Shown: one piece after another, positions 38,272-46,907 of the stretch
How the letters are laid out: every line of letters begins with the position of its first letter
Numbering within the stretch: position 1 is the first letter of the stretch
NCBI GenBank assembly: GCA_963817395.1
Contig: CAWFOC010000012.1
Coordinates: 124,001 to 188,000 of the forward strand
DNA from: CAWGYQ01 sp963817395
GTDB taxonomy: Bacteria > Acidobacteriota > Vicinamibacteria > Vicinamibacterales > CAVPJW01
Reading direction: 5' to 3'
Length of the DNA: 64,000 bases
Program-made: the position numbers and the translations under genes
The notes under the pieces: model-generated
Databases searched by the model: none
The model's input: the letters and a program-made list of their open reading frames with translations, nothing else
Told to the model about the DNA's origin: nothing

Positions 38272-38741
38272 CTACTTCGTGAGCTGCTGCGTGGTCACCG
38301 GACCCATGCCGATGATCTGCACGACGACCTCTTCGTCTCGCGCGCCATCATAGTGGTGACCGCCTGCAGGGTGTTTCACGAAGCTCCCTGCCTTCATGGG
38401 CACCATCCGGCTCGGGTCGTAGACCTCGCTCCCGGGCCCGAGCGCGACCCACCACGTGCCCTTGATCACCGTGATGAACCGATCCTGACCGTGAAAATGT
38501 GGCCGGCTGCCCTGGCCCGGAGGGAACGTGAGCCGAACCACATACATGCCAGGCTGGCTCGGGTCACCGGCGATAACCGCTTGTCTCGCATTGCCGCGGT
38601 CAGTCCACGGAGATCTTCCGGCTGAAGCGCGATGAACTCCTGCGCACCTGACGTTGCCGGCTGACCGGATGCAAGCGGGCCGGTCAGGGCGAGGGTGAGG
38701 AGCGCACAGCACAGCCACTTGATCGGTTGAGAAGGGGTCAT
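38272..38741 (-). CDS. secreted cupin-domain protein, one frameshift
   Basis: Starts MTPSQPIKWLCCALLTLALT at 38741 with a signal peptide, then FIALQPEDLRGLTAAMRDK. A correction near 38575 continues DPSQPGMYVVRLTFPPGQGS, RPHFHGQDRFITVIKGTWWV (cupin motif 1) and PAGGHHYDGARDEEVVVQII (motif 2 region). About 156 residues. Exported single-domain cupins of this type often bind a small acid or metal, with no firm role. The start lies just two bases from the stop of the gene at 38744, so they are co-transcribed. Confidence 0.75.
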
Positions 38742-38743
38742 GC

Positions 38744-39007
38744 TCAGTCTTTTTCGATGTGCATCTTGAGGGGCTCCAGCACTCCGTGCGCCTGCTTGGC
38801 CGCCTCGATTTCCGGCGAGGCGAGCGCGGCCTGCATGGCCGCCATGTCGTGAACCTCCACACTGACGGCCGCGTTGTTGCTGCCATCGGCGCTCAGATAA
38901 TCCCTCACCTTCGATCCCCACGACGCAAACGCCTTGACTCGCTCCGAATGCTTGCTCGCCCACAGATCACGATCACGGACGGGGTGGGTGAATACAACGG
39001 TCGGCAT
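38744..39007 (-). CDS. small conserved hypothetical protein
   Basis: An 87-residue intact soluble protein, MPTVVFTHPVRDRDLWASKH, followed by VKAFASWGSKVRDYLSADGS and AAMQAALASPEIEAAKQAHG. The strand-helix-strand-helix layout looks like a dimeric alpha-beta barrel protein. No motif recognised. Immediately precedes the secreted cupin gene. Confidence 0.55.
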   Translation of the reverse strand: MPTVVFTHPVRDRDLWASKHSERVKAFASWGSKVRDYLSADGSNNAAVSVEVHDMAAMQAALASPEIEAAKQAHGVLEPLKMHIEKD

Positions 39008-39141
39008 GACTCCTCCTTGGTGGTGGCAGGTGGCTGGTTATGAGCTGGCATTCTACGCTGTTGGATGAGCTTCAGGGCGCACCGGGACGTGCCGGAATCA
39101 CGGGGAGCCCTGCGCCTCGAAGAATCCGGTCGCTCGGCGGC

Positions 39142-39705
39142 TCAGGGGAGCGGGGCCGTCGGGACCTCGTAATGCAGCTCCGCGAACCCGGTGCCAAGCG
39201 CTCTCGCGGATATCAGACGGAGCGGCGGACTCACGATGAAACGAGGGAGCAGCGGCTTCCCCGCCCCGAGCGTCACCGACCCGACCTGCACGAAGATCTC
39301 GTCGAGCAGGCCGTGGTCGTAGAACTGGCCAACCAGCTCTCCGCCACCCACGATCCACACATTCTTGCCGCCCGCCGCCGCGACCATCTGCTCGTGCACC
39401 GGTCGAACGTCACCGCGTGCGAAGCGAATGTCGGCGCCAGGAACCGGCGGCTGCGTGCGGGAACTGAACACCCAGACCGGCTGCGTGTATGGCCAGGGCT
39501 CTGGCCGCGTCGCCTCAGGCCCCACCACGTGTCGCAGCATCCACTCATAGGTGGCCGACCCCATCGCAAGCGCGCCGACCTCGCGGATGAACGCCGGATA
39601 GCTCGTCGCCCCGATGTCGCCCAGCGGGAAGAGCCACTCCAGCGAATTGTCCGGGGTGGCGATGAAGCCGTCGAGACTCGCTGCCGTGTAGTACTGGGTC
39701 TTCAT
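39142..39705 (-). CDS. dihydrofolate reductase/RibD C-terminal family protein
   Basis: A 187-residue protein: MKTQYYTAASLDGFIATPDN and LALGSATYEWML-like GALAMGSATYEWMLRHVVGP are the start of the DHFR/RibD reductase fold. Further on are KNVWIVGGGELVGQFYDHGL, the conserved GGG turn, and LDEIFVQVGSVTLGAGKPLL. These NADPH-binding features place it in the RibD C-terminal/YyaP subfamily, often of unknown substrate. Not folate-specific DHFR. Intact frame. Confidence 0.88.
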   Translation of the reverse strand: MKTQYYTAASLDGFIATPDNSLEWLFPLGDIGATSYPAFIREVGALAMGSATYEWMLRHVVGPEATRPEPWPYTQPVWVFSSRTQPPVPGADIRFARGDVRPVHEQMVAAAGGKNVWIVGGGELVGQFYDHGLLDEIFVQVGSVTLGAGKPLLPRFIVSPPLRLISARALGTGFAELHYEVPTAPLP

Positions 39706-39749
39706 TCACCACCACTCTCGACCGATGGCCCCTTGTCACGTGCCGTCCG

Positions 39750-39997
39750 TCAGTGGCGCGCTGAAGCTGTCGAAGGCGGCCATCCCATTCCCCGCACGAA
39801 ATAGCGCCAATTCAACCAAAGGCACAACGCCATGAGCGGGACGGCCCACGGCAGCGCCGATTGATGTCGGGTGTTCGCCGATATCACGGCGCCCGACGGC
39901 ACCGTACCCGCCGCGGCAACCGCCACGCCCGCGAGAACGGCGGGCCCGAAGACAGCACTCGCTGTCCGTGCTGTCGGACGCCTGCGCTCGAACTGCA
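39750..39997 (-). pseudogene. N-terminal stub of a CPBP-type membrane protease
   Basis: About 82 codons read SAVFGPAVLAGVAVAAAGTV, then SALPWAVPLMALCLWLNWRY and VRGMGWPPSTASARH before a stop. This two-helix opening matches CPBP-family intramembrane proteases, but the following part with the catalytic EExxxR motif is absent, and the DHFR-family gene starts 45 bases later. A TTG at 39997 is the likely former start. Best read as a truncated relic. Confidence 0.5.
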
Positions 39998-40011
39998 AGC
40001 GCGCGCTCGAT

Positions 40012-40278
40012 CTAGTCGGACGACCCTGGTAAACCGACGGCACCCTTGGCGGCCACCTCAAAGTAGGTGTTGTGGCTGAATGGCCCGACCGCGCCTTCGA
40101 CCGCTTGCCGTACTTTATGGACCGAGTCGCCTTCCCACAGGCACACGGCCGAAGTGCCGTCAGCGCTTGGCAATATCTGATGCAGTTTGAGACCCGGGGG
40201 GATGTTGGGCGTCGCCGTCTTCACCGCATTCGCAAAACCTACAGGATCGGAGATTCTGTGCTCGGCAACAACAAACAT
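40012..40278 (-). CDS. small conserved hypothetical protein
   Basis: An 88-residue intact protein: MFVVAEHRISDPVGFANAVK, LKLHQILPSADGTSAVCLWE, VGPFSHNTYFEVAAKGAVGL. The layout is strand, helix, two strands, helix, strand, as in a ferredoxin-like alpha-beta fold. Not assigned to a named family. The ATG at 40278 has GAGGGACAG upstream. Confidence 0.55.
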   Translation of the reverse strand: MFVVAEHRISDPVGFANAVKTATPNIPPGLKLHQILPSADGTSAVCLWEGDSVHKVRQAVEGAVGPFSHNTYFEVAAKGAVGLPGSSD

Positions 40279-40469
40279 GTCTGTCCCTCCTCATTGAACA
40301 AGTGTTGATCGGTCATCGACCATGCAAGACCACCGGATGCCTTGTCGTCTCGTCTTCAACGTCCGGCGGGGTCCAGCCCGGAGTCTACGACAACGCGTCC
40401 GTCAGCGACAACGCGCCTTGCTCGCTCCGAATGCTCGCCAGGGCAAGGGCACGCTCGCGAGCCGCCCGG

Positions 40470-40875
40470 TCATGTGGATTCCGGTTGATGGAGAAGCATC
40501 CATGACGTGCCGAACCGGTCCCGCAGCATGGCGAAGCGATTGGCGAACGGTGTCTTCTCCATCTTCATGAAGATCTCGCCACCATCCGCGAGCAGGGCGT
40601 ATGTCCGCTCCGCGTCCTCCTCGCCGGTCGAGAGTGAGGGTGAGATAGGCGCTTCGCATCGGTTCGGCGTGCGCGATATCCGCCCCCATGAGCACCGTCG
40701 CGCCGATCTCGATGCGCGCGTGAAGGACCTTCTCCTTCCAGTCGGCCGGAATGCCGGGATTGGGCTGTTCCCCATGCCGGACGATTCCCGTGACCTTGCC
40801 GCCAAGGTGTTGCTCGTAGAAGCGGAAGGCCTCCTCGCAGTGCCCCCGATAGTTCACATAGATATCCAATCGCAT
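40470..40875 (-). CDS. VOC family protein (PhnB-like), one frameshift
   Basis: Starts MRLDIYVNYRGHCEEAFRFY at 40875, then HLGGKVTGIVRHGEQPNPGI, KEKVLHARIEIGATVLMGAD, HAEPMRSAYLTLTL. A correction near 40620 continues GEEDAERTYALLADGGEIFM and KTPFANRFAMLRDRFGTSWM. This is the PhnB/VOC pattern of two beta-alpha-beta-beta-beta modules; the FGTSWML ending is typical. Members are glyoxalase-fold proteins of many roles. About 135 residues, normal length. Confidence 0.82.
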
Positions 40876-40979
40876 CGAGTCACCCCGTTCACGCCTGCGG
40901 CCCCGAGCCCACTGTCACGTCGGCCGAACGTCCACCGCACCATACCGCTCACGGTTGGCTCCAATCGCTTGTCCGCCCT

Positions 40980-41840
40980 CTAAGTTGACGGCGGTCGATG
41001 CGCGCGGAGGAACGACCGGATCTGGCGCACCGCCAGGGGAATCCGGTCTTTCGGCTCCTTCCACGGGAACATGCTCACTTCGGCCTTCGGCGCGAGCATC
41101 GCCGCCTCCATGGCGACCGCGTACGGATGCGCCGGGACATCGTCCGGCAGGATCAGCAAAGGTGTCTGGCACGTGCGCACGAAGTCGCGCGTGACGGTGA
41201 AGACGAAGTCGGCGTTCGTGCGGTACATCGTCGTCAGAAACCGGTCGACCATCTCCATCGTGATGTCCGGCCGACGCTTGACCAGTTCGGGCCCCCAGCC
41301 CTTCATGTTGTTGTCGTAGAAGAGGTCGCGCATCTCCGGGCGCGACCCGCTGGGCTGCGCGAGCACGGCCGCGACGATCCGATCGGGCGCCCGTTCCAGG
41401 AGATTCCAGATGAAGGGGCCGCCGATGCAGAAGCCCATCACCATGAACTTGTCGATGCGCAGGTGATCCATCAGGCCGAGCTGGTCGTCGGTGTAGGCAT
41501 CCCACGGCCGGTCGATCTCGAGCGGACCGGAGGATTGCCCGGTATTGGCATTACGCAGATCCGCCCCGATGCATCGGTACTCGCCCTTGAACTCCTCGAT
41601 CGGGTCGAAGGGATCGCCCCGACGCAGGTTCGCGATGGACGAGTTCAATCCCCCGCCGGAGATGAGCAGCAACGGGAAGCCCGAGCCGGCCTCCTCGTAG
41701 CGAATGCGCACCTGGCCTTTCTCGTAGAACTTCCCGGCAGCGCCTTCCTGCCCGGCCTGCTCAGCCAGTACACGCGGCACGGCGGCCATCAGCGTCGCGG
41801 CTGCGCCGGTTTTCAGAAGCTTGCGTCTCGTTGGATCCAT
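40980..41840 (-). CDS. Tat-exported alpha/beta hydrolase with a cysteine nucleophile motif
   Basis: A 286-residue intact protein. The N-terminus has a twin-arginine signal (MDPTRRKLLKTGAAATLMAA). The alpha/beta-hydrolase core shows LLLISGGGLNSS (oxyanion region), GADLRNANTGQSSG and the nucleophile elbow GFCIGG with Cys138 where most relatives have Ser. Asp and His follow in QTPLLILPDDVPAHPYA. Cys nucleophiles in this fold are known in dienelactone hydrolases (GxCxGG). Whether it acts as a hydrolase on lactones or differs is unknown. Confidence 0.85.
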   Translation of the reverse strand: MDPTRRKLLKTGAAATLMAAVPRVLAEQAGQEGAAGKFYEKGQVRIRYEEAGSGFPLLLISGGGLNSSIANLRRGDPFDPIEEFKGEYRCIGADLRNANTGQSSGPLEIDRPWDAYTDDQLGLMDHLRIDKFMVMGFCIGGPFIWNLLERAPDRIVAAVLAQPSGSRPEMRDLFYDNNMKGWGPELVKRRPDITMEMVDRFLTTMYRTNADFVFTVTRDFVRTCQTPLLILPDDVPAHPYAVAMEAAMLAPKAEVSMFPWKEPKDRIPLAVRQIRSFLRAHRPPST

Positions 41841-41897
41841 TTGGCGTCCTCCGGGTTCCGTCGTGTAACGAACAGTATTTGCTCGAATGGTTCAGTG

Positions 41898-42510
41898 CTA
41901 CGTTCGAGGCGCCAGTACAGTCCGCGACAGCTGCGGGTAGGTCGCCCGATAGCCGCTTCCAGCGCGCGATCGGTGCGAGTCCGCCAAACAGTGCGCGCTG
42001 CACCGCCGCGGGTGGGGAACGGAATACGACCACGTCGCTGAACTCCGGCGCAGTCAGGGCGAGCTGCAGCGGATACGGCATGCCCTTGCCGTCCGTGTAG
42101 CCGAGCCGGGCGAGGCCGAAGAAGGTCTCGATCATGTGGACGAACCGCTCGCCCGGGGTGACTTCGACGCGTACTCGCGCGTCACGGGTGCCCGCATTCC
42201 ACCAGTCGTGCCAGACGCCTGGCTCGACGACGGCCGCCTCGCCCTGATGAAGGATGCTGATCTGCCCGGCCCGCTTCACCGTCAGCTCACCCTCGAGCAC
42301 GCTGAATTTCTCGACGATGGCGGGATGGCAGTGTTCCCCCATCACACGCGCCCCGACGAGCGCGACTAGTTCGGCGGTCGCGCGGCCCTCGGGGTTGTCC
42401 CACGGCCGCTCGAGGATCGTGGCGCGTTCCTTGGTGACGGGGTTTTCCCAGACCTCACCCACTCGTATGGGTGTGCGATCCGCGGGGCCGTCCGGTTCGG
42501 GATGTGACAT
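41898..42510 (-). CDS. cupin-domain protein, one frameshift at the C-terminus
   Basis: The ATG at 42510 gives MSHPEPDGPADRTPIRVGEV, then RATAELVALVGARVMGEHCH (cupin motif 1), KFSVLEGELTVKRAG and AAVVEPGVWHDWWNAGTRDA (motif 2). The C-terminal part is LARLGYTDGKGMPYPLQLAL, PPAAVQRALFGGLAPIAR and, after a correction near 41960, SGYRATYPQLSRTVLAPRT with stop at 41898; without it the tail is nonsense. About 203 residues. Function unknown; resembles cupins fused to a C-terminal helical part. Confidence 0.75.
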
Positions 42511-42622
42511 GCGATGAGCCTCCACGGCCGGCATGTGAGATTCGACTAGAACCTCTCGGCCTCGGACGACACCGGAAGAACCGGCGTCGTGTTGTGGAAA
42601 TGAATTATGGACGTGCGGCTGC

Positions 42623-43435
42623 TCAACACGCCACTGTAACGCGCAGGAAGGTCGCCGGAATCGACGTGGCGCCCTTGACCTCGCTCCTGTTCTCGCGCTC
42701 GAAGAGGGCCTCGAGCTCGCGCTGAAGATCTGCGGCCGTGCCGCTCTGTTCCGCAGCGGCAAACGCATTCATCGTGGGTCCATAGTAGTGCCTGAAGTCG
42801 GCGACAAACGCAGACGGTGTGCCGGGAGACCTGAAGGTATACGTATCTCTGGCGAACGAAATCCTTTCGGCCGGAACCCCCGCCGCTCCAAATCGCTCGA
42901 TCACGTTGCCCTCGACTCCCCACGTCATGGGACTGACAAAGCCCTCGGGCGGTGGAGGCGAGTAGGACGAGCTGATCTTCAGGATCTGCGCCACGAGCGT
43001 CGGATCGTTCGGGATCCAGTTCCCCATCACGATCCGGCCGTCGGGCCGGGTCACGCGCACCATCTCCTTGGCCACATCGAACGGCTTGGGCGCGAACATG
43101 GCGCCGAAGATGCTGACGACGAGATCGAAGCTTCGATCGGCGAGGCCGCTCAGATTGGTGGCATCGCCCTCCTGGAACCGGCAGTTCGTCAAGCCCTCTG
43201 CCTGCGCGCGTCTATTCCCGGCTTCGACGAGATTGCTCGCGATGTCGACGCCGAGGACGTTGGCGCCCAGCCTGGCCGCGGGCAGCGCCGTCGTCCCATC
43301 GCCGCATCCCAGATCCAGCACCTTCAATCCCGGGGTGAGGCCAAGCCCGGTGACGACCGCCTCGCCACTCTCCCGCATGGTCGCCGCAATGCGCGTGAAA
43401 TCACCCTTTTCCCACAATGCCTTGTTCGGATTCAT
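42623..43435 (-). CDS. class I SAM-dependent methyltransferase
   Basis: A 270-residue intact protein. The SAM motif I is VLDLGCGDGTTALPAARLGA, motif post-I is VLGVDIASNLVEAGNRRAQA, then FQEGDATNLSGLADRSFDLV and VRVTRPDGRIVMGNWIPNDP. The opening MNPNKALWEKGDFTRIAATM is shared with UbiE/ArsM-like methyltransferases that act on small molecules. Acceptor unknown. No obvious operon partner. Confidence 0.9.
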   Translation of the reverse strand: MNPNKALWEKGDFTRIAATMRESGEAVVTGLGLTPGLKVLDLGCGDGTTALPAARLGANVLGVDIASNLVEAGNRRAQAEGLTNCRFQEGDATNLSGLADRSFDLVVSIFGAMFAPKPFDVAKEMVRVTRPDGRIVMGNWIPNDPTLVAQILKISSSYSPPPPEGFVSPMTWGVEGNVIERFGAAGVPAERISFARDTYTFRSPGTPSAFVADFRHYYGPTMNAFAAAEQSGTAADLQRELEALFERENRSEVKGATSIPATFLRVTVAC

Positions 43436-43715
43436 CTACCGTGGTCCCTCCCGTGACCGCCCTTGGTGTAACGCGAGGAGAATCTTTGGCGAGGCTGGTG
43501 CCGAGTATACGGCTGCGTGGGCGGACAACCAATCGAGAATCGGCTCCGAGCCCAGCGTCTGATACGCACCACGCCCAGGCGCCGATCTCACCGCCACTGG
43601 AATTGAGCCAGCCGCGTTGGGTCGTCGCCAGAGCAGCTCGTACGAGCGCTACTGTCAAACAAGCTCCGATGAGGGTGCCGCATGCGATGAGGTTATTCCT
43701 TGCGTTGTCTGCCAT
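43401..43715 (-). CDS. possible small membrane protein (low confidence)
   Basis: This open frame fills the otherwise gene-free 43436-43761 stretch. Its N-terminus (NNLIACGTLIGACLTVALVR) is a plausible membrane helix, but the rest is low-complexity and it overlaps the methyltransferase start by 35 bases. No family similarity is recognised and no strong ribosome site is seen. It may be spurious; otherwise I see nothing else in this interval. Confidence 0.2.
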   Translation of the reverse strand: MADNARNNLIACGTLIGACLTVALVRAALATTQRGWLNSSGGEIGAWAWCVSDAGLGADSRLVVRPRSRILGTSLAKDSPRVTPRAVTGGTTVDESEQGIVGKG

Positions 43716-43761
43716 CGGAATGGGATCGAAAACCAGCCGTCACTCCAACGCCTGCGACGCC

Positions 43762-44259
43762 CTAACGGGGTTCAGGGAGAGGGATTCCTGGCTTCACGTC
43801 CACGTTGTGATAGGCGACGACCTTCCATTCCTCGCCCTGTTTCACGACAACTTGCAGCAACCGCGTTCGCAGACGCCCCGTGGCATCGCCGCCCGTGCCC
43901 GGCGCCAACTGTGCCGCGAGCACGCCGGTGACAGAGGTGAGCACTTCGACCACGGCCACATCGGGCCGCACGAACTTGAGCGAGACGATGTCCTGTTGCA
44001 ACCTCGTCTGCTTGAAGCGACCCTCGAAGATCACCTCGTGTTGCTTGAGAAACGCGTCGTACCCGGTGAAGAATTGACCCACGATGTTGGTAAATGTGCC
44101 GTCCGCGGCGAAGTGGCGTGAGTAGGCGGCCGCGTCTCCCTGGTTCCAGGCGACGATCTCGTCCTGGATGATGCTGCGGATGGCGGTTTCGTCCGAGGCC
44201 ATCTGCGCGCTCAGTTGGGTTGCCAGTACTCCGATTGCCAGGCCGAAGAGAACCTTCAT
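43762..44259 (-). CDS. SgcJ/EcaC-type NTF2-fold protein, exported
   Basis: A 165-residue intact protein with a signal peptide (KVLFGLAIGVLATQLSAQ). The body reads DETAIRSIIQDEIVAWNQGD, HFAADGTFTNIVGQFFTGYD, FVRPDVAVVEVLTSVTGVLA and QVVVKQGEEWKVVAYHNVDV, the SgcJ/EcaC (DUF4440-like) pattern. These proteins have an NTF2 fold with a hydrophobic pocket and no settled reaction. GGAGG lies upstream of the ATG. Confidence 0.86.
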   Translation of the reverse strand: MKVLFGLAIGVLATQLSAQMASDETAIRSIIQDEIVAWNQGDAAAYSRHFAADGTFTNIVGQFFTGYDAFLKQHEVIFEGRFKQTRLQQDIVSLKFVRPDVAVVEVLTSVTGVLAAQLAPGTGGDATGRLRTRLLQVVVKQGEEWKVVAYHNVDVKPGIPLPEPR

Positions 44260-44304
44260 GTGAACCTCCGGTAAAGGGTGTACCGACTGACGGATTGCGC
44301 AGCT

Positions 44305-44688
44305 TCACCCCCGTGTTAGGCGCCAGCCGCATACAAATTGGCCCGCCCCCGTCTGCCTATCAACGTCCACCAGTCCCGCTTCTCGGAAGGAATACGCCAT
44401 CTTCTGCGCGAGCTCCAATGTGATACCCATCGCTTTCAATCCATTTCTCCCGGGCTATCGGATCGATCAGTCGTACCGATGTGATTCCAGCAACTTTGCC
44501 AGTTTCGATCTGATGGACCCGAAACTGCCGGTCTGGATCTCCAGCAACAGATCGTCCCGAACGATATCAATGACAAACCCGCCCACTGGGACTTCGAATA
44601 GATCGCCCGGGTGCGCGTACCACTTCTTCAGCGATGCGTGGAGCAGCCTTTCGTTCAGTAACCCGATACCTGACACGTCAGTACGCAC
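44305..44688 (-). pseudogene. degenerate conserved hypothetical gene with internal deletion
   Basis: The 5' part is clear: GLLNERLLHASLKKWYAHPG, DLFEVPVGGFVIDIVRDDLL, LEIQTGSFGSIRSKLAKLLE. One frame change near 44470 continues VRLIDPIAREKWIE, and another near 44430 gives GITLELAQKMAYSFREAGLV and GQFVCGWRLTRG. The first part belongs to a conserved family of about 220 residues (nuclease-like opening); the last part looks like that family's C-terminus. Roughly the middle 80 residues are missing. It overlaps the gene at 44678. Read as a decaying gene. Confidence 0.5.
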
Positions 44689-44962
44689 CCCGCGTCTGGA
44701 CCATCACGTTGTGCAGCTCGAGGTATGTCCGCTGGGGTGTGACACCAGGTGGCAGGTTCGGGTGGATGTATTTGGCGAAAAAGTCGGTCGCCTGCTTCTG
44801 CGACTCCCAGACTTCGAAGACGCGCCAGCCGTCTGGAGACATGCCGGCGCCGTGAGCAATGAAGCCCTCGGCCTGCTCGAGCAGCGGCTTGAGGGCGACC
44901 ATCGCGCGGTCATAGCCTTCGCTTGTTTGGCCTGGAACTAAGGCCGTGATCAATACAGCCAT
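44678..44962 (-). CDS. small dimeric alpha-beta barrel protein (monooxygenase-like)
   Basis: A 94-residue protein from an ATG at 44962 with AGGAGG about nine bases upstream: MAVLITALVPGQTSEGYDRA, EGFIAHGAGMSPDGWRVFEV, WESQKQATDFFAKYIHPNLP. The pattern is that of antibiotic-biosynthesis-monooxygenase-like or related ferredoxin-like-barrel domains, without clear catalytic residues. An in-frame extension upstream to 44998 is less likely given the ribosome site. Confidence 0.6.
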   Translation of the reverse strand: MAVLITALVPGQTSEGYDRAMVALKPLLEQAEGFIAHGAGMSPDGWRVFEVWESQKQATDFFAKYIHPNLPPGVTPQRTYLELHNVMVQTRGAY

Positions 44963-45073
44963 GTCTGGATGCCTCCTCCTTTCGGATACATGCGCCACTG
45001 GTCAGGTATCCTCCGCGTGGGCCGCCAGGCCGATTGCGTCGCTCCGTTCCACCAACTCCTTGGGTCCTGTTGG

Positions 45074-45604
45074 TTAGTCTTTCTCGTAGATGGGTCCGTC
45101 AACCGTGCGATGCGAAAGGTACTGCCATTTCCCATCGCGCTTGGCGTATACGCGCTGGTACCAGACCGTGAACTGCCGGCGTCCAGGGGCGGCGTTTTTG
45201 AACCGCCCGACGTAGCGACCGTAGGTGATCACAATATCTCCATGAACTTCGGTCTTCACCGAGTCGAGCACGCGCGACGCATAGGGCGACTTGGCGACCG
45301 TCGCCAACCAATCCGCGCGGTTGTCGACGCGGAGCGGTGCGCCGCCTGTGGTCCACCCATCGCCGTGTGTGAACGTAAAAGTCGGTGCCGAGGCCGCGTC
45401 AACGAAGCCGACGTCGCCGCGAACGACCGCCGCCTCGATCTCGGCTTCGCGGGCCACCACTTCTGCCGCGACCTCGTCCGCCGCTTTCGCGCCTGCAGCT
45501 TGATGGCTCAACGCCATGTTGGATGGCTGCTGCGCAGCCACCGAGCAGATTGCGGCAAACACGAACGGAAGCGGCCACATGCTCATCGAGTCTCGACTCG
45601 CCAT
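45074..45604 (-). CDS. DUF4440/NTF2-fold protein, exported
   Basis: A 176-residue intact protein. A signal peptide is likely (SMWPLPFVFAAICSVAA), then DEVAAEVVAREAEIEAAVVR, APTFTFTHGDGWTTGGAPLR and VLDSVKTEVHGDIVITYGRY, closing with FTVWYQRVYAKRDGKWQYLS. This is the DUF4440 pattern. Start could be one of several ATGs near the N-terminus. A relative with the same fold lies at 43762. Confidence 0.82.
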   Translation of the reverse strand: MASRDSMSMWPLPFVFAAICSVAAQQPSNMALSHQAAGAKAADEVAAEVVAREAEIEAAVVRGDVGFVDAASAPTFTFTHGDGWTTGGAPLRVDNRADWLATVAKSPYASRVLDSVKTEVHGDIVITYGRYVGRFKNAAPGRRQFTVWYQRVYAKRDGKWQYLSHRTVDGPIYEKD

Positions 45605-45688
45605 GTCAGCCCTCCAAATCCCATTCCTCGACAGGCGTAAGGAGCGTACATTGCAGATTCCGCGTATGACTGCCTATCGCCATGCCGC

Positions 45689-45868
45689 TCAGCCTGGCGG
45701 CGCCCTCCGTGAATAGACGTTGCCCTCTCGATCGACGGTGGGGCCTTCAGTGAAGGCCACCATCGTGGCGATCTCGGCTTGCTGCCCCATAGCCGGCCAA
45801 GCCATCACCCCACAAAGGAAGAGCAGGGCATTCGTCAGCACTCGGATGGGACGATCAACCCAAATCAC
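45689..45868 (-). pseudogene. N-terminal stub of an SMP-30/gluconolactonase-like protein
   Basis: A GTG at 45868 starts a signal peptide (IRVLTNALLFLCGVMAWPAM) followed by QQAEIATMVAFTEGPTVDRE and GNVYSRR before a stop. The TEGPTVDREGNVY segment is the opening of SMP-30/LRE-family propellers, which continue for 250 more residues. Here the reading ends after about 59 codons. Nothing else of the family lies downstream. Truncated relic. Confidence 0.5.
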
Positions 45869-45905
45869 GGCACGTCCTTTCTGGCAGTCTTCGCATCTTT
45901 GATTG

Positions 45906-46883
45906 TCATGACGGCAACTCCGGCTTCGAGGCCAGCTTCCAGTCCACCTGCACGAACCGGCCGGCGTCGACCATCGGAGCCAGGAACGTCTTCTTGGCCT
46001 GCTCGATGGCCGCGTCGAGCACCGCGTAGTCGGGGCGGACGCCATCAATGTCGTTGAACCCGTATTCCTCCGAAAGCGCCCGGGTTGTGTAGATACCGCC
46101 ATTCTTTCGCGCGACGTGGGAGTCTGCCGCAAGTGCGGCCACCGCACGGCCGACGAAGCATGGCGTCTCGGATCCGCCCCAGCCCATTGCAGCGGCCTGT
46201 GGATTGCCGAGGGCATCACGCCAATTCGCCTCGGTGACGCTGAACCCTTCGAGAATCGCCTCTGTCCGCATGAAGCCCGGGGCCACGGCCACGGCCGTCA
46301 GGCCGGACTTGCCCAGATCGTTCGCCAAGCCAAGGACGAGGCGCTTCAGCAGGGTCTCCATCAGGTCGAAGTAGAACGCGCCGTGATACCCGACGTTGTC
46401 TTGTTCGACCAGTTCCACAATCAGCCCGGCTCGCTGCTGCACCATCAGGTTCGCGCCGTGCCACGCGGTCATGACGTGCGGCCAGATCCAGCCCTCGACA
46501 AACGTCTTCCCCTCGGCTGGTGTCTCTTCGAGGAAGCTCTTCCAGGAGGCCGGTTGCCCGGTCATGACGATGGCGAGTACGTCCAGCCGGCTCTGCTCGC
46601 GACCGACCCGCTCGAACAGTGCGACGACCTGGTCCTCCGCGGTGTGGTCAACTCGCACGGGGATGCCCGTGCCCCCGTCCGCAGTGACCATGTCTGCGGT
46701 TTCTTCAATCGTCTCGGGCCGACCGGCGTTGACGTGGCTCGACACGTTCGGCTGCACACGACTGCTGCGTCCGGTGCAGTACACCGTGGCCCCGGCCTCT
46801 CCCAACATCCGGGCGATTCCTCGCCCGGCGCCTCGTGTTGCGCCGGCTACCACGGCCACGCGTCCGCTCAATGGTGTGGGCAT
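45906..46883 (-). CDS. SDR family oxidoreductase, extended form
   Basis: A 325-residue intact protein. The cofactor motif is VAGATRGAGRGIARMLGEAG, after which TVYCTGRSS sets the second strand and the conserved NNAG-equivalent region is altered (IVMTGQPASWKSF). The Tyr-x-x-x-Lys pair is not clearly seen: GYHGAFYFDLMETLLKRLVL carries a Tyr-x-Phe arrangement. This matches the atypical SDR subgroup with weak NAD motifs. Its start is 25 bases from the left attC-like palindrome. Confidence 0.78.
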   Translation of the reverse strand: MPTPLSGRVAVVAGATRGAGRGIARMLGEAGATVYCTGRSSRVQPNVSSHVNAGRPETIEETADMVTADGGTGIPVRVDHTAEDQVVALFERVGREQSRLDVLAIVMTGQPASWKSFLEETPAEGKTFVEGWIWPHVMTAWHGANLMVQQRAGLIVELVEQDNVGYHGAFYFDLMETLLKRLVLGLANDLGKSGLTAVAVAPGFMRTEAILEGFSVTEANWRDALGNPQAAAMGWGGSETPCFVGRAVAALAADSHVARKNGGIYTTRALSEEYGFNDIDGVRPDYAVLDAAIEQAKKTFLAPMVDAGRFVQVDWKLASKPELPS

Positions 46884-46907
46884 GGCTTCTCTGGTCGTCT
46901 GGCTGAC

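Noticed and set aside
43750..44320. CCTAAC and GTTAGGC motifs around the SgcJ-like gene as integron core sites
   Set aside because: GCCCTAAC at 43757 and GTTAGGC at 44313 look like core sites, but no adjacent palindrome of attC type was found on either side.
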